Assembly (NCBI GenBank): GCA_947458895.1
Contig: CANHBY010000114.1
Location: 1 to 5,801 of the forward strand
DNA: 5,801 nucleotides
Source: Burkholderiales bacterium
Lineage (GTDB): Bacteria; Pseudomonadota; Gammaproteobacteria; Burkholderiales; Burkholderiaceae_C
Direction: 5' to 3'
Positions 1-5,801 of this stretch are shown here, in pieces (within the stretch, counting starts at the first letter, position 1; each line of letters opens with the position of its first letter). The notes beneath the pieces were generated by a model. It saw only the letters and a program-made list of their open reading frames with translations, did not search any database and was not told the DNA's origin. The translations under genes were made by a program, and so were the position numbers.

Positions 1-645
1 CTGGCTCTGCAGCCAGGCACTGGTCTTGTCGCAGCGAATGCCGCCGGTGCAATACATCGCAACACGCCGCCCCTGCGCCTGCCAGGCCGGCATGTGCTCG
101 TGCACGTAAGCCGGAAAATCACGAAAGTTTTGCACCTGTGGGTCGATTGCCCCCTTGAAGCGCCCCAGGCGAAACTCGAAGCTGTTGCGGTTGTCCAGCA
201 CCAACACATCGTCTTGGCGAATCAGCTCGCGCCAGGCCTGCGGTGACAACGAGCTGGCCTCTGGGGCACTGAAGGCGGCCCCCGAGCCCTCAGGCCTCGG
301 CAGGTCTAAGGGCAACAACGATTCATGACACATGACCTTCAGCCGTTGAAAAGGCGCACTCCGGCAGGCGCTGCGCTTGAAAGCCATGCCCCCCAGCACC
401 GGCGCCCACAGCGGGTCTTGGTTCAGCAGGCTCTGAAACAGCGCCAATTGGCGTTCAGTGCCTGCCAACACGCCATTCACCCCTTCTGGCGCCACCCACA
501 AGCAGCCCAGCAAGCCCTGCGCCCAATGACCCAACGCCTGGGCCAAAGCGGCAGGCTCCGTGATCGGCACTAGCCGATAAAAAGCGTCGTGCCAAAGGGG
601 ATCTTCAAGCTGCTCTGGGGAATTTTCATCAACGTTCATGGGCAT
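1..645 (-). CDS. trhO: TrhO-type oxygen-dependent tRNA uridine-34 hydroxylase (rhodanese domain), C-terminus cut off
   Basis: Reading the minus strand from 645 gives 215 codons with no stop before the window edge, so the C-terminal part is missing. An N-terminal alpha/beta domain (about residues 18-110, with APEGVNGVLAG near residue 55) is followed by a rhodanese domain. That domain contains VLVLDNRNSFEFRLGRFKGA and the family signature YCTGGIRCDK, with Cys199 as the predicted active-site cysteine and Cys205 after it. In the E. coli homologue YceA/TrhO this family hydroxylates U34 of certain tRNAs using O2, a step towards 5-(carboxy)methoxyuridine, in the cytoplasm. Two in-frame starts are possible, ATG at 645 and ATG at 639. 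GAAAG lies a few bases upstream of 645, which favours it slightly. The gene diverges from the Rieske gene. The Cys-rich C-terminal segment usual in longer family members cannot be judged here. Family assignment is firm; the exact start is less so. Confidence 0.93.
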   Translation of the reverse strand, partial: MPMNVDENSPEQLEDPLWHDAFYRLVPITEPAALAQALGHWAQGLLGCLWVAPEGVNGVLAGTERQLALFQSLLNQDPLWAPVLGGMAFKRSACRSAPFQRLKVMCHESLLPLDLPRPEGSGAAFSAPEASSLSPQAWRELIRQDDVLVLDNRNSFEFRLGRFKGAIDPQVQNFRDFPAYVHEHMPAWQAQGRRVAMYCTGGIRCDKTSAWLQSQ

Positions 646-727
646 CAATACTTTCAATTTCAGGCCAGGCAACCTGTGTAAAACCCGCACACCAGCAGCC
701 TCGGATCAGCAGCCTACCCCGCACGGG

Positions 728-733
728 TACAAT
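728..733 (+). promoter_or_regulatory. Possible sigma-70 -10 element (TACAAT) for the Rieske-sulfurtransferase unit
   Basis: TACAAT matches the -10 consensus at five of six positions and points towards the Rieske gene. The hexamer 17 bases upstream (ATCAGC) is a poor -35 match and there is no TG extension, so an activator would be needed or the match is chance. Confidence 0.25.
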
Positions 734-802
734 CGCAGGCCCCGTCAATCTGGCCAAAGCGCATCACCTTTTCGGCGAGGCGCCACCCGGCACCCTATCA
801 GA

Positions 803-826
803 GCGGGGCAATGGGTCAACCCCCGC
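803..826 (+). promoter_or_regulatory. GC-rich stem-loop in the leader of the Rieske gene
   Basis: GCGGGG at 803-808 pairs perfectly with CCCCGC at 821-826 around a 12-nt loop that contains the ATG of the mini-ORF, so the stem would bury its GGGG ribosome-binding site. TCAACCC at 816-822 can instead pair with GGGTTGA at 867-873, just before the longer Rieske start, giving a mutually exclusive fold. No T-run follows, so it is not an intrinsic terminator. The pairing is seen in the sequence; a regulatory role is inferred. Confidence 0.35.
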
Positions 827-852
827 AGAACGCCCGAGCGCGTGCTTTCTGA
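811..852 (+). other. Possible 13-codon leader mini-ORF (MGQPPQNARARAF)
   Basis: An ATG at 811 follows GGGG at 805-808 and is read for 13 codons to a TGA at 850-852, all upstream of the Rieske start. The peptide has no strong run of a single amino acid beyond an alternating Ala-Arg stretch, so classical attenuation by codon starvation is not obvious. It may be chance; it is listed because it has a plausible ribosome-binding site and sits inside the hairpin loop. Confidence 0.15.
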
Positions 853-892
853 CCAAACTGCGGCCTGGGTTGAATTGAATGGCATCGGTTTT

Positions 893-906
893 GGAGACCC
901 TGGGGA
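893..906 (+). promoter_or_regulatory. Shine-Dalgarno-like purine stretches favouring the ATG at 909 for the Rieske gene
   Basis: GGAG at 893-896 lies 12 bases before, and GGGGA at 902-906 lies 2 bases before, the ATG at 909. Neither spacing is ideal. The alternative ATG at 879 is preceded only by GGGTTGAATTGA. The two starts differ by ten codons. Confidence 0.35.
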
Positions 907-908
907 TC

Positions 909-2030
909 ATGTCTGACCTGATCGATCTGGACATCAGCCTCGAAAAGTTGGGGCAAGAGCGCTCCCAACTCTCAGTCGACACCTACTTCAGCGCAGATTT
1001 GTTTCAGCGCGAGATGGCGTTGATTTTTCAGCACGGGCCGCGCTACCTCGGGCATGAATTGTCGGTTCCTGGGGTCGGCGACTACTACGCCTTGCCCAGT
1101 GAGGGCGAAGGCCGTGCCCTGGTGCGTACCCCTCAGGGCCTGGAGCTGATTTCCAACGTCTGCCGGCACCGCCAAGCCGTGATGCTGCGCGGGCGCGGCA
1201 ACACGCAAAGCAACATCGTCTGCCCCCTTCACCGCTGGACTTACGACCTGCATGGTGAGCTCATCGGCGCCCCCCACTTCGACCACGACCCCTGCCTCCA
1301 CCTCAAAAACTACCCGATTCAAACCTGGAACGGCATGGTCTTTGAGCGCAACGGCTGTGATGTCGCAAGCCAGCTGGCTGGCCTGGGCCCCAAGGCTGCC
1401 CTCGATTTCAGCGGCTACGTGCTCGACAAAGTTCAGGTCCACGAGTGCGATTACAACTGGAAAACTTTCATCGAGGTCTACCTCGAGGACTACCACGTCG
1501 GCCCCTTCCACCCGGGGCTAGGCCAGTTCGTCACCTGTGATGACTTGCAATGGGAGTTCGGCGCCCACCATTCAGTGCAAACCGTGGGTATCCACAAGGG
1601 CCTGAGCAAGGCCGGCTCGCCAGCTTATCGGCAATGGCACGATGCCGTCTTGAAGTTCGGCCAAGGCCAACTGCCCCCCCATGGCGCCATCTGGCTGACC
1701 TACTACCCCCACATCATGGTCGAGTGGTACCCCAACGTATTGGTCGTCTCGACCCTTCACCCCCGTGGGCCCCAAAAAACCACCAACGTGGTCGAGTTCT
1801 ACTACCCCGAAGAAATCGCCGCCTTTGAGCGCGAGTTTGTCGATGCCCAGCAGGCAGCCTACTGGGAAACCTGCACCGAAGACGACGAAATCGCGCTTCG
1901 CATGGAGGCCGGTCGCAAAGCCCTGATGGACCGCGGCGACGACGAAGCCGGCCCCTACCAAAGCCCCATGGAAGACGGCATGAGGCACTTCCATCAGTGG
2001 TACCGGAAGGCCCTCAAGCGCACGCCCTGA
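909..2030 (+). CDS. Rieske [2Fe-2S] non-heme iron oxygenase, alpha-subunit type, substrate unknown
   Basis: The protein has 373 residues from the ATG at 909, or 383 from the in-frame ATG at 879. I prefer 909 because the MSDLIDLD beginning resembles remembered homologues. An N-terminal Rieske domain shows CRH then 17 residues then CPLH (Cys85, His87, Cys105, His108), which binds a [2Fe-2S] cluster with two Cys and two His. The C-terminal catalytic domain carries NWKTFIEVYLEDYHVGPFH, with the bridging Asp194 and the iron ligands His196 and His201. The third ligand is probably an Asp in TEDDEIALRM near residue 325. Such enzymes are cytoplasmic and insert oxygen into a substrate with electrons from a reductase. 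No reductase, ferredoxin or beta subunit lies in the window, so the electron donor is elsewhere. The sulfurtransferase gene follows after 46 bp, probably in the same transcript. The substrate cannot be read from the sequence; it could be an aromatic, a quaternary amine or something else. Confidence 0.93.
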   Translation: MSDLIDLDISLEKLGQERSQLSVDTYFSADLFQREMALIFQHGPRYLGHELSVPGVGDYYALPSEGEGRALVRTPQGLELISNVCRHRQAVMLRGRGNTQSNIVCPLHRWTYDLHGELIGAPHFDHDPCLHLKNYPIQTWNGMVFERNGCDVASQLAGLGPKAALDFSGYVLDKVQVHECDYNWKTFIEVYLEDYHVGPFHPGLGQFVTCDDLQWEFGAHHSVQTVGIHKGLSKAGSPAYRQWHDAVLKFGQGQLPPHGAIWLTYYPHIMVEWYPNVLVVSTLHPRGPQKTTNVVEFYYPEEIAAFEREFVDAQQAAYWETCTEDDEIALRMEAGRKALMDRGDDEAGPYQSPMEDGMRHFHQWYRKALKRTP

Positions 2031-2076
2031 GGGGACAAGCCGCGCCATTTCGCCCACCCCACCGAAAGCCAACACC

Positions 2077-2925
2077 ATGCAGCTTCAGGCACTTATCTCA
2101 GCCCCACAACTGTTTGAAGCTTTAGGCCAAGGTGCCGACCTCATCGTTCTGGACACCCAGTTCGATCTGCAAAACACCCGCGCAGGTCATGAAGCCTATC
2201 TGGCAGGGCACATCCCCGGCGCCCACTATGCCCACCTGGAGCGCGACCTCTCAGCGCCCCCCACCGGCCACAACGGCCGCCACCCCCTGCCCGAATTTTC
2301 AACATGGCGTCAAACTGCAGCGTGCTGGGGCATCCATCCCGCCTCACGCGTGGTGATTTACGACGCCCAAGGCGGCATGTTTGCCGCACGCGCACGGTGG
2401 ATGATTCTCCAACTCGGCTGCACCGAAGTCGCCGTGCTCGACGGCGGCTTACAAGCCTGGCAAGCCATTGGCGGCCCCATCCAACAAAGCCTGCCCACGG
2501 CCACACCTCAACCCACTCCACAGTTCAGCCCCCACGCATGGCACCGCACCATCCAGGCCTCTGAGCTGCTCCCAGCCCTGGATCAACTCTTCGTGCTCGA
2601 CGCCCGAGCCCCCGAGCGCTACCGAGGCGACATCGAGCCACTCGACCCCGTAGCCGGCCATATTCCGGGCGCTCACAACCGTTTTTTCAAAGCCAACCTC
2701 ACACCTGAGGGGCGATTCAAACCGGCTCAGCAGCTGCGAGCCGAGTTTGAAAGCCTGCTGGGCGACGCATCACCCCAGGCGGTGGTTCACCAATGTGGGT
2801 CTGGCGTTACCGCATGCCACAATTGGCTGGCCATGGAAGTTGCCGGGCTTGAAGGCTCACGCCTTTACCCCGGCTCATGGAGCGAGTGGTGCAGCAACCC
2901 TGAGCGACCTGTTGCAGTCGGGTGA
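2077..2925 (+). CDS. sseA: Two-domain sulfurtransferase, 3-mercaptopyruvate type (rhodanese family)
   Basis: The 282-residue protein is the usual length for tandem-rhodanese sulfurtransferases. The first domain (about 1-135) has the structural motifs GHIPGAHY and LDGGLQAW but no active cysteine. The second (about 155-282) has DARAPERYRG, a repeated GHIPGAHN and the active-site loop CGSGVTA with Cys240. A CG(S/T)GVTA loop is typical of 3-mercaptopyruvate sulfurtransferase (SseA, MST), while thiosulfate rhodaneses usually have CRKGVT. The likely reaction moves sulfur from 3-mercaptopyruvate to the enzyme cysteine and then to thiols, cyanide or thioredoxin, in the cytoplasm. There is no signal peptide. 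The gene starts 46 bp after the Rieske stop, with GAAAG at 2064-2068 as a modest ribosome-binding site, so cotranscription is likely. The family call is firm; the name sseA and the in vivo substrate are inferred from the loop. Confidence 0.92.
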   Translation: MQLQALISAPQLFEALGQGADLIVLDTQFDLQNTRAGHEAYLAGHIPGAHYAHLERDLSAPPTGHNGRHPLPEFSTWRQTAACWGIHPASRVVIYDAQGGMFAARARWMILQLGCTEVAVLDGGLQAWQAIGGPIQQSLPTATPQPTPQFSPHAWHRTIQASELLPALDQLFVLDARAPERYRGDIEPLDPVAGHIPGAHNRFFKANLTPEGRFKPAQQLRAEFESLLGDASPQAVVHQCGSGVTACHNWLAMEVAGLEGSRLYPGSWSEWCSNPERPVAVG

Positions 2926-2946
2926 CAGCCCACTTGGGCTAGTGTC
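2924..2946 (+). terminator. Stem-loop overlapping the sulfurtransferase stop codon, weak terminator candidate
   Basis: AGCCCA at 2927-2932 pairs with TGGGCT at 2935-2940, and GAC at 2924-2926 can extend the stem with GTC at 2944-2946 across a 3-nt bulge. Only a short T-rich stretch follows (GTATTTC), so it is a poor intrinsic terminator. It may instead stabilise the mRNA 3' end. Confidence 0.3.
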
Positions 2947-3101
2947 GTATTTCACTCCTCACTCACGAACTAAACTAATATGTTCAGACCGCCATCTTTT
3001 CACCCTCTTTGGGTCCGCTGAGCCTCAATCCTCGGCACAAATTGTCGATATCCTCCACAGCAAGACTCCGCAATGCGTTTCCCTGAAGGTAGACACCTGA
3101 C
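2926..3101 (+). promoter_or_regulatory. Intergenic region before the HD-GYP gene, noticeably AT-richer, probable promoter region
   Basis: This 176-bp gap is AT-richer than the flanking genes, especially around 2965-3000, as expected for a promoter. TAATAT at 2976-2981 could be a -10 element; TTCACT at 2951-2956 is the nearest -35-like hexamer, but the 19-bp spacing is long. GAAGG at 3085-3089, twelve bases before the ATG at 3102, is the only ribosome-binding-like sequence. Confidence 0.3.
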
Positions 3102-4226
3102 ATGAAGTTGCTGCCTCTAGAACAATTCGTCAATCAACTCCAGCCGGGGGTTCCACTGCCCTGGGGGGTGAGAGACTCCTCCGGCAAACTTCTTTTGGCA
3201 CGTGGCCGGATCATCTCTGACGCTAGCATGCTGACAGCCCTCATCGAGCGGGGCATGTTTGTTGACGCAGAGGAAATCAGCCGGGTTGCCACTGAAGCTG
3301 CCGCAACCAAGGTCAAAGAAGAAAGCCTTCCCACCCGCTGGGAAAGCCTCCAAGCCCGCCTGAGCACCCTGCTTCGCGCCCCCTCCGAAGTGGGCTTTCT
3401 GGAAAAAGTTCGGGATTCAGTCGATCAACTCGACCTGATCATCGAGCGCAACCCCGACCTCGTGATTTATCTCGTCCTGAGGCACGAATACACCCGGTTC
3501 GCGCAGTACGGCGTGGCGCACTCGCTTCATGTGGCAGCGCTTGGCGGCCTCACGGCACGGCGACTGGGCTGGCCTGATGCGCAACGCAAAAATGTGCTTG
3601 CTGCCTCGCTCACCATGAATTTGTCGATCATCGACCTGCAGGGTCGCTTGGCCGGCCAAACAACGCCGCCTAAGCCTGAGCAGCGCGCTGAAATCGACGT
3701 CCACACTCAATCCAGTGCCCGCCTATTGCGCCTGGCGGGCCTGAACGACGCCGAATGGCTGACCGCCGTCGAGCAGCACCACGAGCAGCCTGGCGGCTCT
3801 GGCTACCCCAACAAAATTGTCTCACCCTCCGACATCTCCCAACTCGTGAGATTTGTGGACAGCTTCACGGCCAAGCACAGTGCCCGCGCCGGCCGCGCCC
3901 AACAGCCGGCCCAGCAAGCAGCCCGAGACCTTTACACCCAAAGCAAGGCGAACCCCTTGGCCGCCGTGCTGATCAAAGAGTTCGGCATTTACCCCCCTGG
4001 CTGCTTCGTGAAACTTGCCAGCGGAGAAACAGCCATCGTGATCAAACGAGGCGTCAGTGCAAACTGTCCTATCGTGGCAGCCCTGACCAACCGCAACGGT
4101 GATGTCCTCAGCCAGCCTATATCTCGAGACACCGCCATGCCAGCCAACGCAATCGCCTCCACCATCCCAGATAGGGCCGTGATGGTGCGCCTGAACGTCG
4201 AAAAGCTTTACGACTTGCGCAGCTGA
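3102..4226 (+). CDS. HD-GYP-fold protein with lost HD dyad, probable degenerate c-di-GMP phosphodiesterase or sensor
   Basis: The protein has 374 residues and no signal peptide or membrane segment. Residues 1-90 form an N-terminal domain (VRDSSGKLLLARGRII, then IERGMFVDAEE) like those found before HD-GYP domains. The HD-GYP part spans about 125-300: His140 in AHSLHVA, His201 in VHTQSSARLL, the HHE...GSGYP block (His226, His227, Gly234-Tyr235-Pro236), Asp253 in RFVDSF and the closing GIYPPG near 295. The defining HD pair, normally in LLHDIGK, is replaced by Thr171-Met172 in ASLTMNLSII. Since H and D there bind the catalytic metals in known HD-GYP enzymes, hydrolysis of c-di-GMP is doubtful, although the other ligands remain. 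It may bind c-di-GMP as a sensor, interact with other proteins, or keep weak activity. The start ATG at 3102 matches the expected N-terminus. The upstream AT-rich gap suggests its own promoter. Confidence 0.88.
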   Translation: MKLLPLEQFVNQLQPGVPLPWGVRDSSGKLLLARGRIISDASMLTALIERGMFVDAEEISRVATEAAATKVKEESLPTRWESLQARLSTLLRAPSEVGFLEKVRDSVDQLDLIIERNPDLVIYLVLRHEYTRFAQYGVAHSLHVAALGGLTARRLGWPDAQRKNVLAASLTMNLSIIDLQGRLAGQTTPPKPEQRAEIDVHTQSSARLLRLAGLNDAEWLTAVEQHHEQPGGSGYPNKIVSPSDISQLVRFVDSFTAKHSARAGRAQQPAQQAARDLYTQSKANPLAAVLIKEFGIYPPGCFVKLASGETAIVIKRGVSANCPIVAALTNRNGDVLSQPISRDTAMPANAIASTIPDRAVMVRLNVEKLYDLRS

Positions 4227-4348
4227 AAGAGCTGGGGCGCCGCTGCACCCCCGATGCCCCCGAGCTCAGGAGCCACCCCGATCCCCACAGAAGCCTGTGG
4301 AACACGTCAGCGTAGAAACCGCAGCGCTTTTCACCCGACAATGAGCGG
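4227..4348 (+). other. Spacer between the HD-GYP gene and ppx with a perfect 6-bp hairpin
   Basis: The 122-bp spacer contains CCACAG (4285-4290), an AAGC loop and CTGTGG (4295-4300), a perfect stem-loop without a following T-run. An in-frame TAG at 4313-4315 limits how far upstream ppx could start. I see no clear promoter, so ppx may be read through from the HD-GYP gene or use an unrecognised start. Confidence 0.4.
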
Positions 4349-5801
4349 ATGCGCTTATCTTCACCCCCCCCTACCCTGCACTCATCGTCACTGCCACTGA
4401 GCACCGATGGCCCACTGGCCGCCATCGACATGGGCTCGAACAGTTTCCGGCTCGAAATCGCCCAGGTACACCAGGGCCAATACCGCCGGCTCGATTACCT
4501 CAAAGAAACCGTTCGCCTGGGCGCAGGCCTCAATGAACAGGCCATGCTGACTCCCGAAGCCATGCAGCGCGGCAACGAGTGCCTGGCTCGCTTTGCTGAC
4601 CGGCTCAAGGGCTTCTCACGCTTGCGGGTGCGCGCCGTGGCCACCCAAACGCTGCGCGAAGCCCAAAACCGCAACGTGTTCCTCACCCAAGCCGAGGCCG
4701 CCCTGGGCTTGCCCATTGACATCATCTCAGGCCGTGAAGAAGCCCGGCTGATTTTTGCCGGCGTCGCCCGACTGCAACCCTCGAAGGCACCACGGCTCGT
4801 GATCGACATCGGCGGCCGCTCCACCGAAATGATTCTGGGGCGCCGTCACCTGCCCCACCAAACAGAATCGTTCCAAATCGGCAGTGTCAGCCTCTCGATG
4901 AAATACTTCGGTGATGGCGTCCTCAGCAAAGCCGCCTTTCGCAGCGCCCAAATCGCCGCAGGCGCCGAACTCGAAGAAGCCCTCGTCCCCTTCGCCCCCC
5001 AACACTGGCGTGAAGCACTGGGCTCATCAGGCACCGCCGGCGCCGTGGCGCAACTGCTGCTGAGCAACGGTATCACCGATGGGCGTATTACACCGGCTGG
5101 GCTGCAATGGCTCATCAACGAGTGCGTAAAAGCCGGGCATGTGAACAAACTTAACCTGGGGGGCCTCAAAGACGACCGGCGTGCAGTGATGCCTGGCGGC
5201 CTGTGTATCTTGTACACACTGGCGGCGCAATTCGGCATCCAAGAGCTCTACCCTGCCCGAGGGGCCCTGCGCCAAGGCGTCATCTTCGATCTGAACGAGC
5301 GCCTCGAAGCCACCGCCCACCCCGAAGACAGCCACGATATTCGCGATGCCTCAGTGCGCAAATTGCAGCAGCGCTTCGAGATCGACACCGCCCAGGCCGC
5401 CCGCGTGACCGCGATCGCAGCCCACCTCTTTGACGCCACATCCGCCAAGCGAAGCTCTGCCAACACCACAGACGAAGCCAGACGTGAGTTGCTGTGGGCT
5501 GCCTCGTTGCACGAAATCGGCATGACGATCTCCCACCATGATCACCACCGCCACAGCGCCTACGTCATGGCCCATGTCGATGCACCAGGTTTTTCACAGT
5601 CCCAACAAAAACGGCTCGGCGTGCTGCTGCTGGCCCAGCGTGGCGGCCTGAAAAAAGTCGAAGCCGACCTCTCGGACGAAGTCATGGCGCGCCAAGTGTT
5701 GTGCCTTCGCTTGGCCATCATCAAAGGCCATGCACGCAGCGAAATCAAACCCCACGCACTGCGGCTGCGCTGGCACAACGGAGCACTCGTGCTGAGCTAC
5801 A
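4349..5801 (+). CDS. ppx: Exopolyphosphatase / pppGpp phosphatase (Ppx/GppA family), C-terminus cut off
   Basis: The frame is open from the ATG at 4349 to the window end, giving 484 codons with no stop; family members are around 500 residues, so only the last few are missing. After a Ser/Pro-rich stretch of about 20 residues comes the first phosphate loop, AIDMGSNSFRLEIA (near residue 25). Then come VATQTLREAQNRNVFL, the ISGREEARLI block with the predicted catalytic Glu (Glu130/Glu131), and the second phosphate loop DIGGRSTEMILG (Asp153-Glu160). A C-terminal HD-like helical domain follows, with LHEIGMTISHHDHHRHSAY. These are acetate-kinase/Hsp70-fold enzymes that remove terminal phosphate from polyphosphate; related members also hydrolyse pppGpp. 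The start is poorly defined: GAG lies too close to the ATG, a second ATG at 4341 is in another frame, and a C8 run at 4364-4371 follows. An upstream in-frame stop at 4313 leaves 4349 as the only good ATG start. No ppk gene is visible in the window. Confidence 0.92.
   Translation, partial: MRLSSPPPTLHSSSLPLSTDGPLAAIDMGSNSFRLEIAQVHQGQYRRLDYLKETVRLGAGLNEQAMLTPEAMQRGNECLARFADRLKGFSRLRVRAVATQTLREAQNRNVFLTQAEAALGLPIDIISGREEARLIFAGVARLQPSKAPRLVIDIGGRSTEMILGRRHLPHQTESFQIGSVSLSMKYFGDGVLSKAAFRSAQIAAGAELEEALVPFAPQHWREALGSSGTAGAVAQLLLSNGITDGRITPAGLQWLINECVKAGHVNKLNLGGLKDDRRAVMPGGLCILYTLAAQFGIQELYPARGALRQGVIFDLNERLEATAHPEDSHDIRDASVRKLQQRFEIDTAQAARVTAIAAHLFDATSAKRSSANTTDEARRELLWAASLHEIGMTISHHDHHRHSAYVMAHVDAPGFSQSQQKRLGVLLLAQRGGLKKVEADLSDEVMARQVLCLRLAIIKGHARSEIKPHALRLRWHNGALVLSY

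Larger units (their letters stand above)
646..908. other. Divergent intergenic region between trhO and the Rieske gene, possible structured leader
   Basis: This stretch separates two divergently transcribed genes and must hold both promoters. No convincing long ORF is present. It contains a TACAAT hexamer at 728-733, a short GGCG/CGCC hairpin at 774-784, a stronger GCGGGG/CCCCGC hairpin at 803-826 and a 13-codon mini-ORF at 811-852. If transcription starts just after the TACAAT box, the Rieske mRNA would have a leader of about 170 nt, long enough for cis regulation. I could not match it to a known riboswitch class by eye. Confidence 0.5.

Noticed and set aside
887..905. GGAGACC reminiscent of a cobalamin-riboswitch B12 box
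   Set aside because: Only the central bases match and no other conserved blocks of the cobalamin riboswitch are present upstream.
325..916. Plus-strand ORFs of about 82 and 92 codons overlapping trhO and the leader
   Set aside because: The first is antisense to the well-supported trhO; the second has low-complexity Arg/Pro-rich translation, no family motif and runs into the Rieske start region.
1671..1680. Run of seven C inside the Rieske gene
   Set aside because: It encodes Leu-Pro-Pro-His in a continuous, well-conserved frame far from the start, so it does not suggest regulation or an error.
972..2078. Long minus-strand ORFs (179 and 168 codons) opposite the Rieske gene
   Set aside because: They are antisense shadows of a gene with all its catalytic motifs; long antisense ORFs are expected in GC-rich coding DNA, and neither shows a recognisable domain.
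2971..2998. Possible flagellar sigma-28 promoter (TAAA then GCC) before the HD-GYP gene
   Set aside because: Spacing is one base too long and the GCCGATAA half matches only in its first three bases.
2747..3100. Plus-strand ORF of 117 codons that ends next to the HD-GYP start
   Set aside because: Its first half is the sulfurtransferase C-terminus read out of frame and its second half is the AT-rich intergenic region; no domain and no ribosome-binding site were seen.
4495..5778. Several minus-strand ORFs of 60-130 codons opposite ppx
   Set aside because: All lie opposite clearly conserved Ppx motifs and look like shadow translations.

Overview
The window looks like a chromosomal segment of a GC-rich betaproteobacterium, probably a Burkholderiales member close to the Comamonadaceae. 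This rests on codon use and on the style of the Rieske, degenerate HD-GYP and Ppx proteins as I remember them, not on a database search. There are five protein genes and no sign of mobile elements, CRISPR, rRNA or tRNA. Both ends cut through genes, so the first and last genes are partial and run off the window without a stop.

Layout. On the minus strand, 645 down to 1 is the N-terminal 215 residues of a TrhO (YceA/UPF0176) tRNA U34 hydroxylase with the hallmark YCTGGIRC motif. It diverges from a plus-strand pair: a single-component-looking Rieske non-heme iron oxygenase (909-2030, possible longer start at 879) and, 46 bp later, a two-domain 3-mercaptopyruvate-type sulfurtransferase (2077-2925) with a CGSGVTA active-site loop. 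The roughly 260 bp divergent region holds a possible -10 element, a strong GC hairpin and a 13-codon mini-ORF. It could be a structured leader for the Rieske gene.

After a 176 bp gap comes a protein with an HD-GYP fold (3102-4226) whose signature HD pair is replaced by Thr-Met while the GYP end is intact. It is therefore probably a degenerate c-di-GMP phosphodiesterase or a sensor. A 122 bp spacer then leads to an exopolyphosphatase/pppGpp phosphatase gene (ppx, 4349 to beyond the end). Its start region carries two ATGs in different frames followed by a run of eight C.

Functionally the window has two themes. The left half combines an O2-dependent tRNA hydroxylase of rhodanese fold, a Rieske oxygenase and a second rhodanese-fold sulfurtransferase. 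The right half has two nucleotide or polyphosphate signalling proteins (c-di-GMP-type fold and polyP/ppGpp metabolism). Most of this is ordinary core-genome content. The best candidates for something undescribed are the Rieske-sulfurtransferase pairing with its leader and the degenerate HD-GYP protein.
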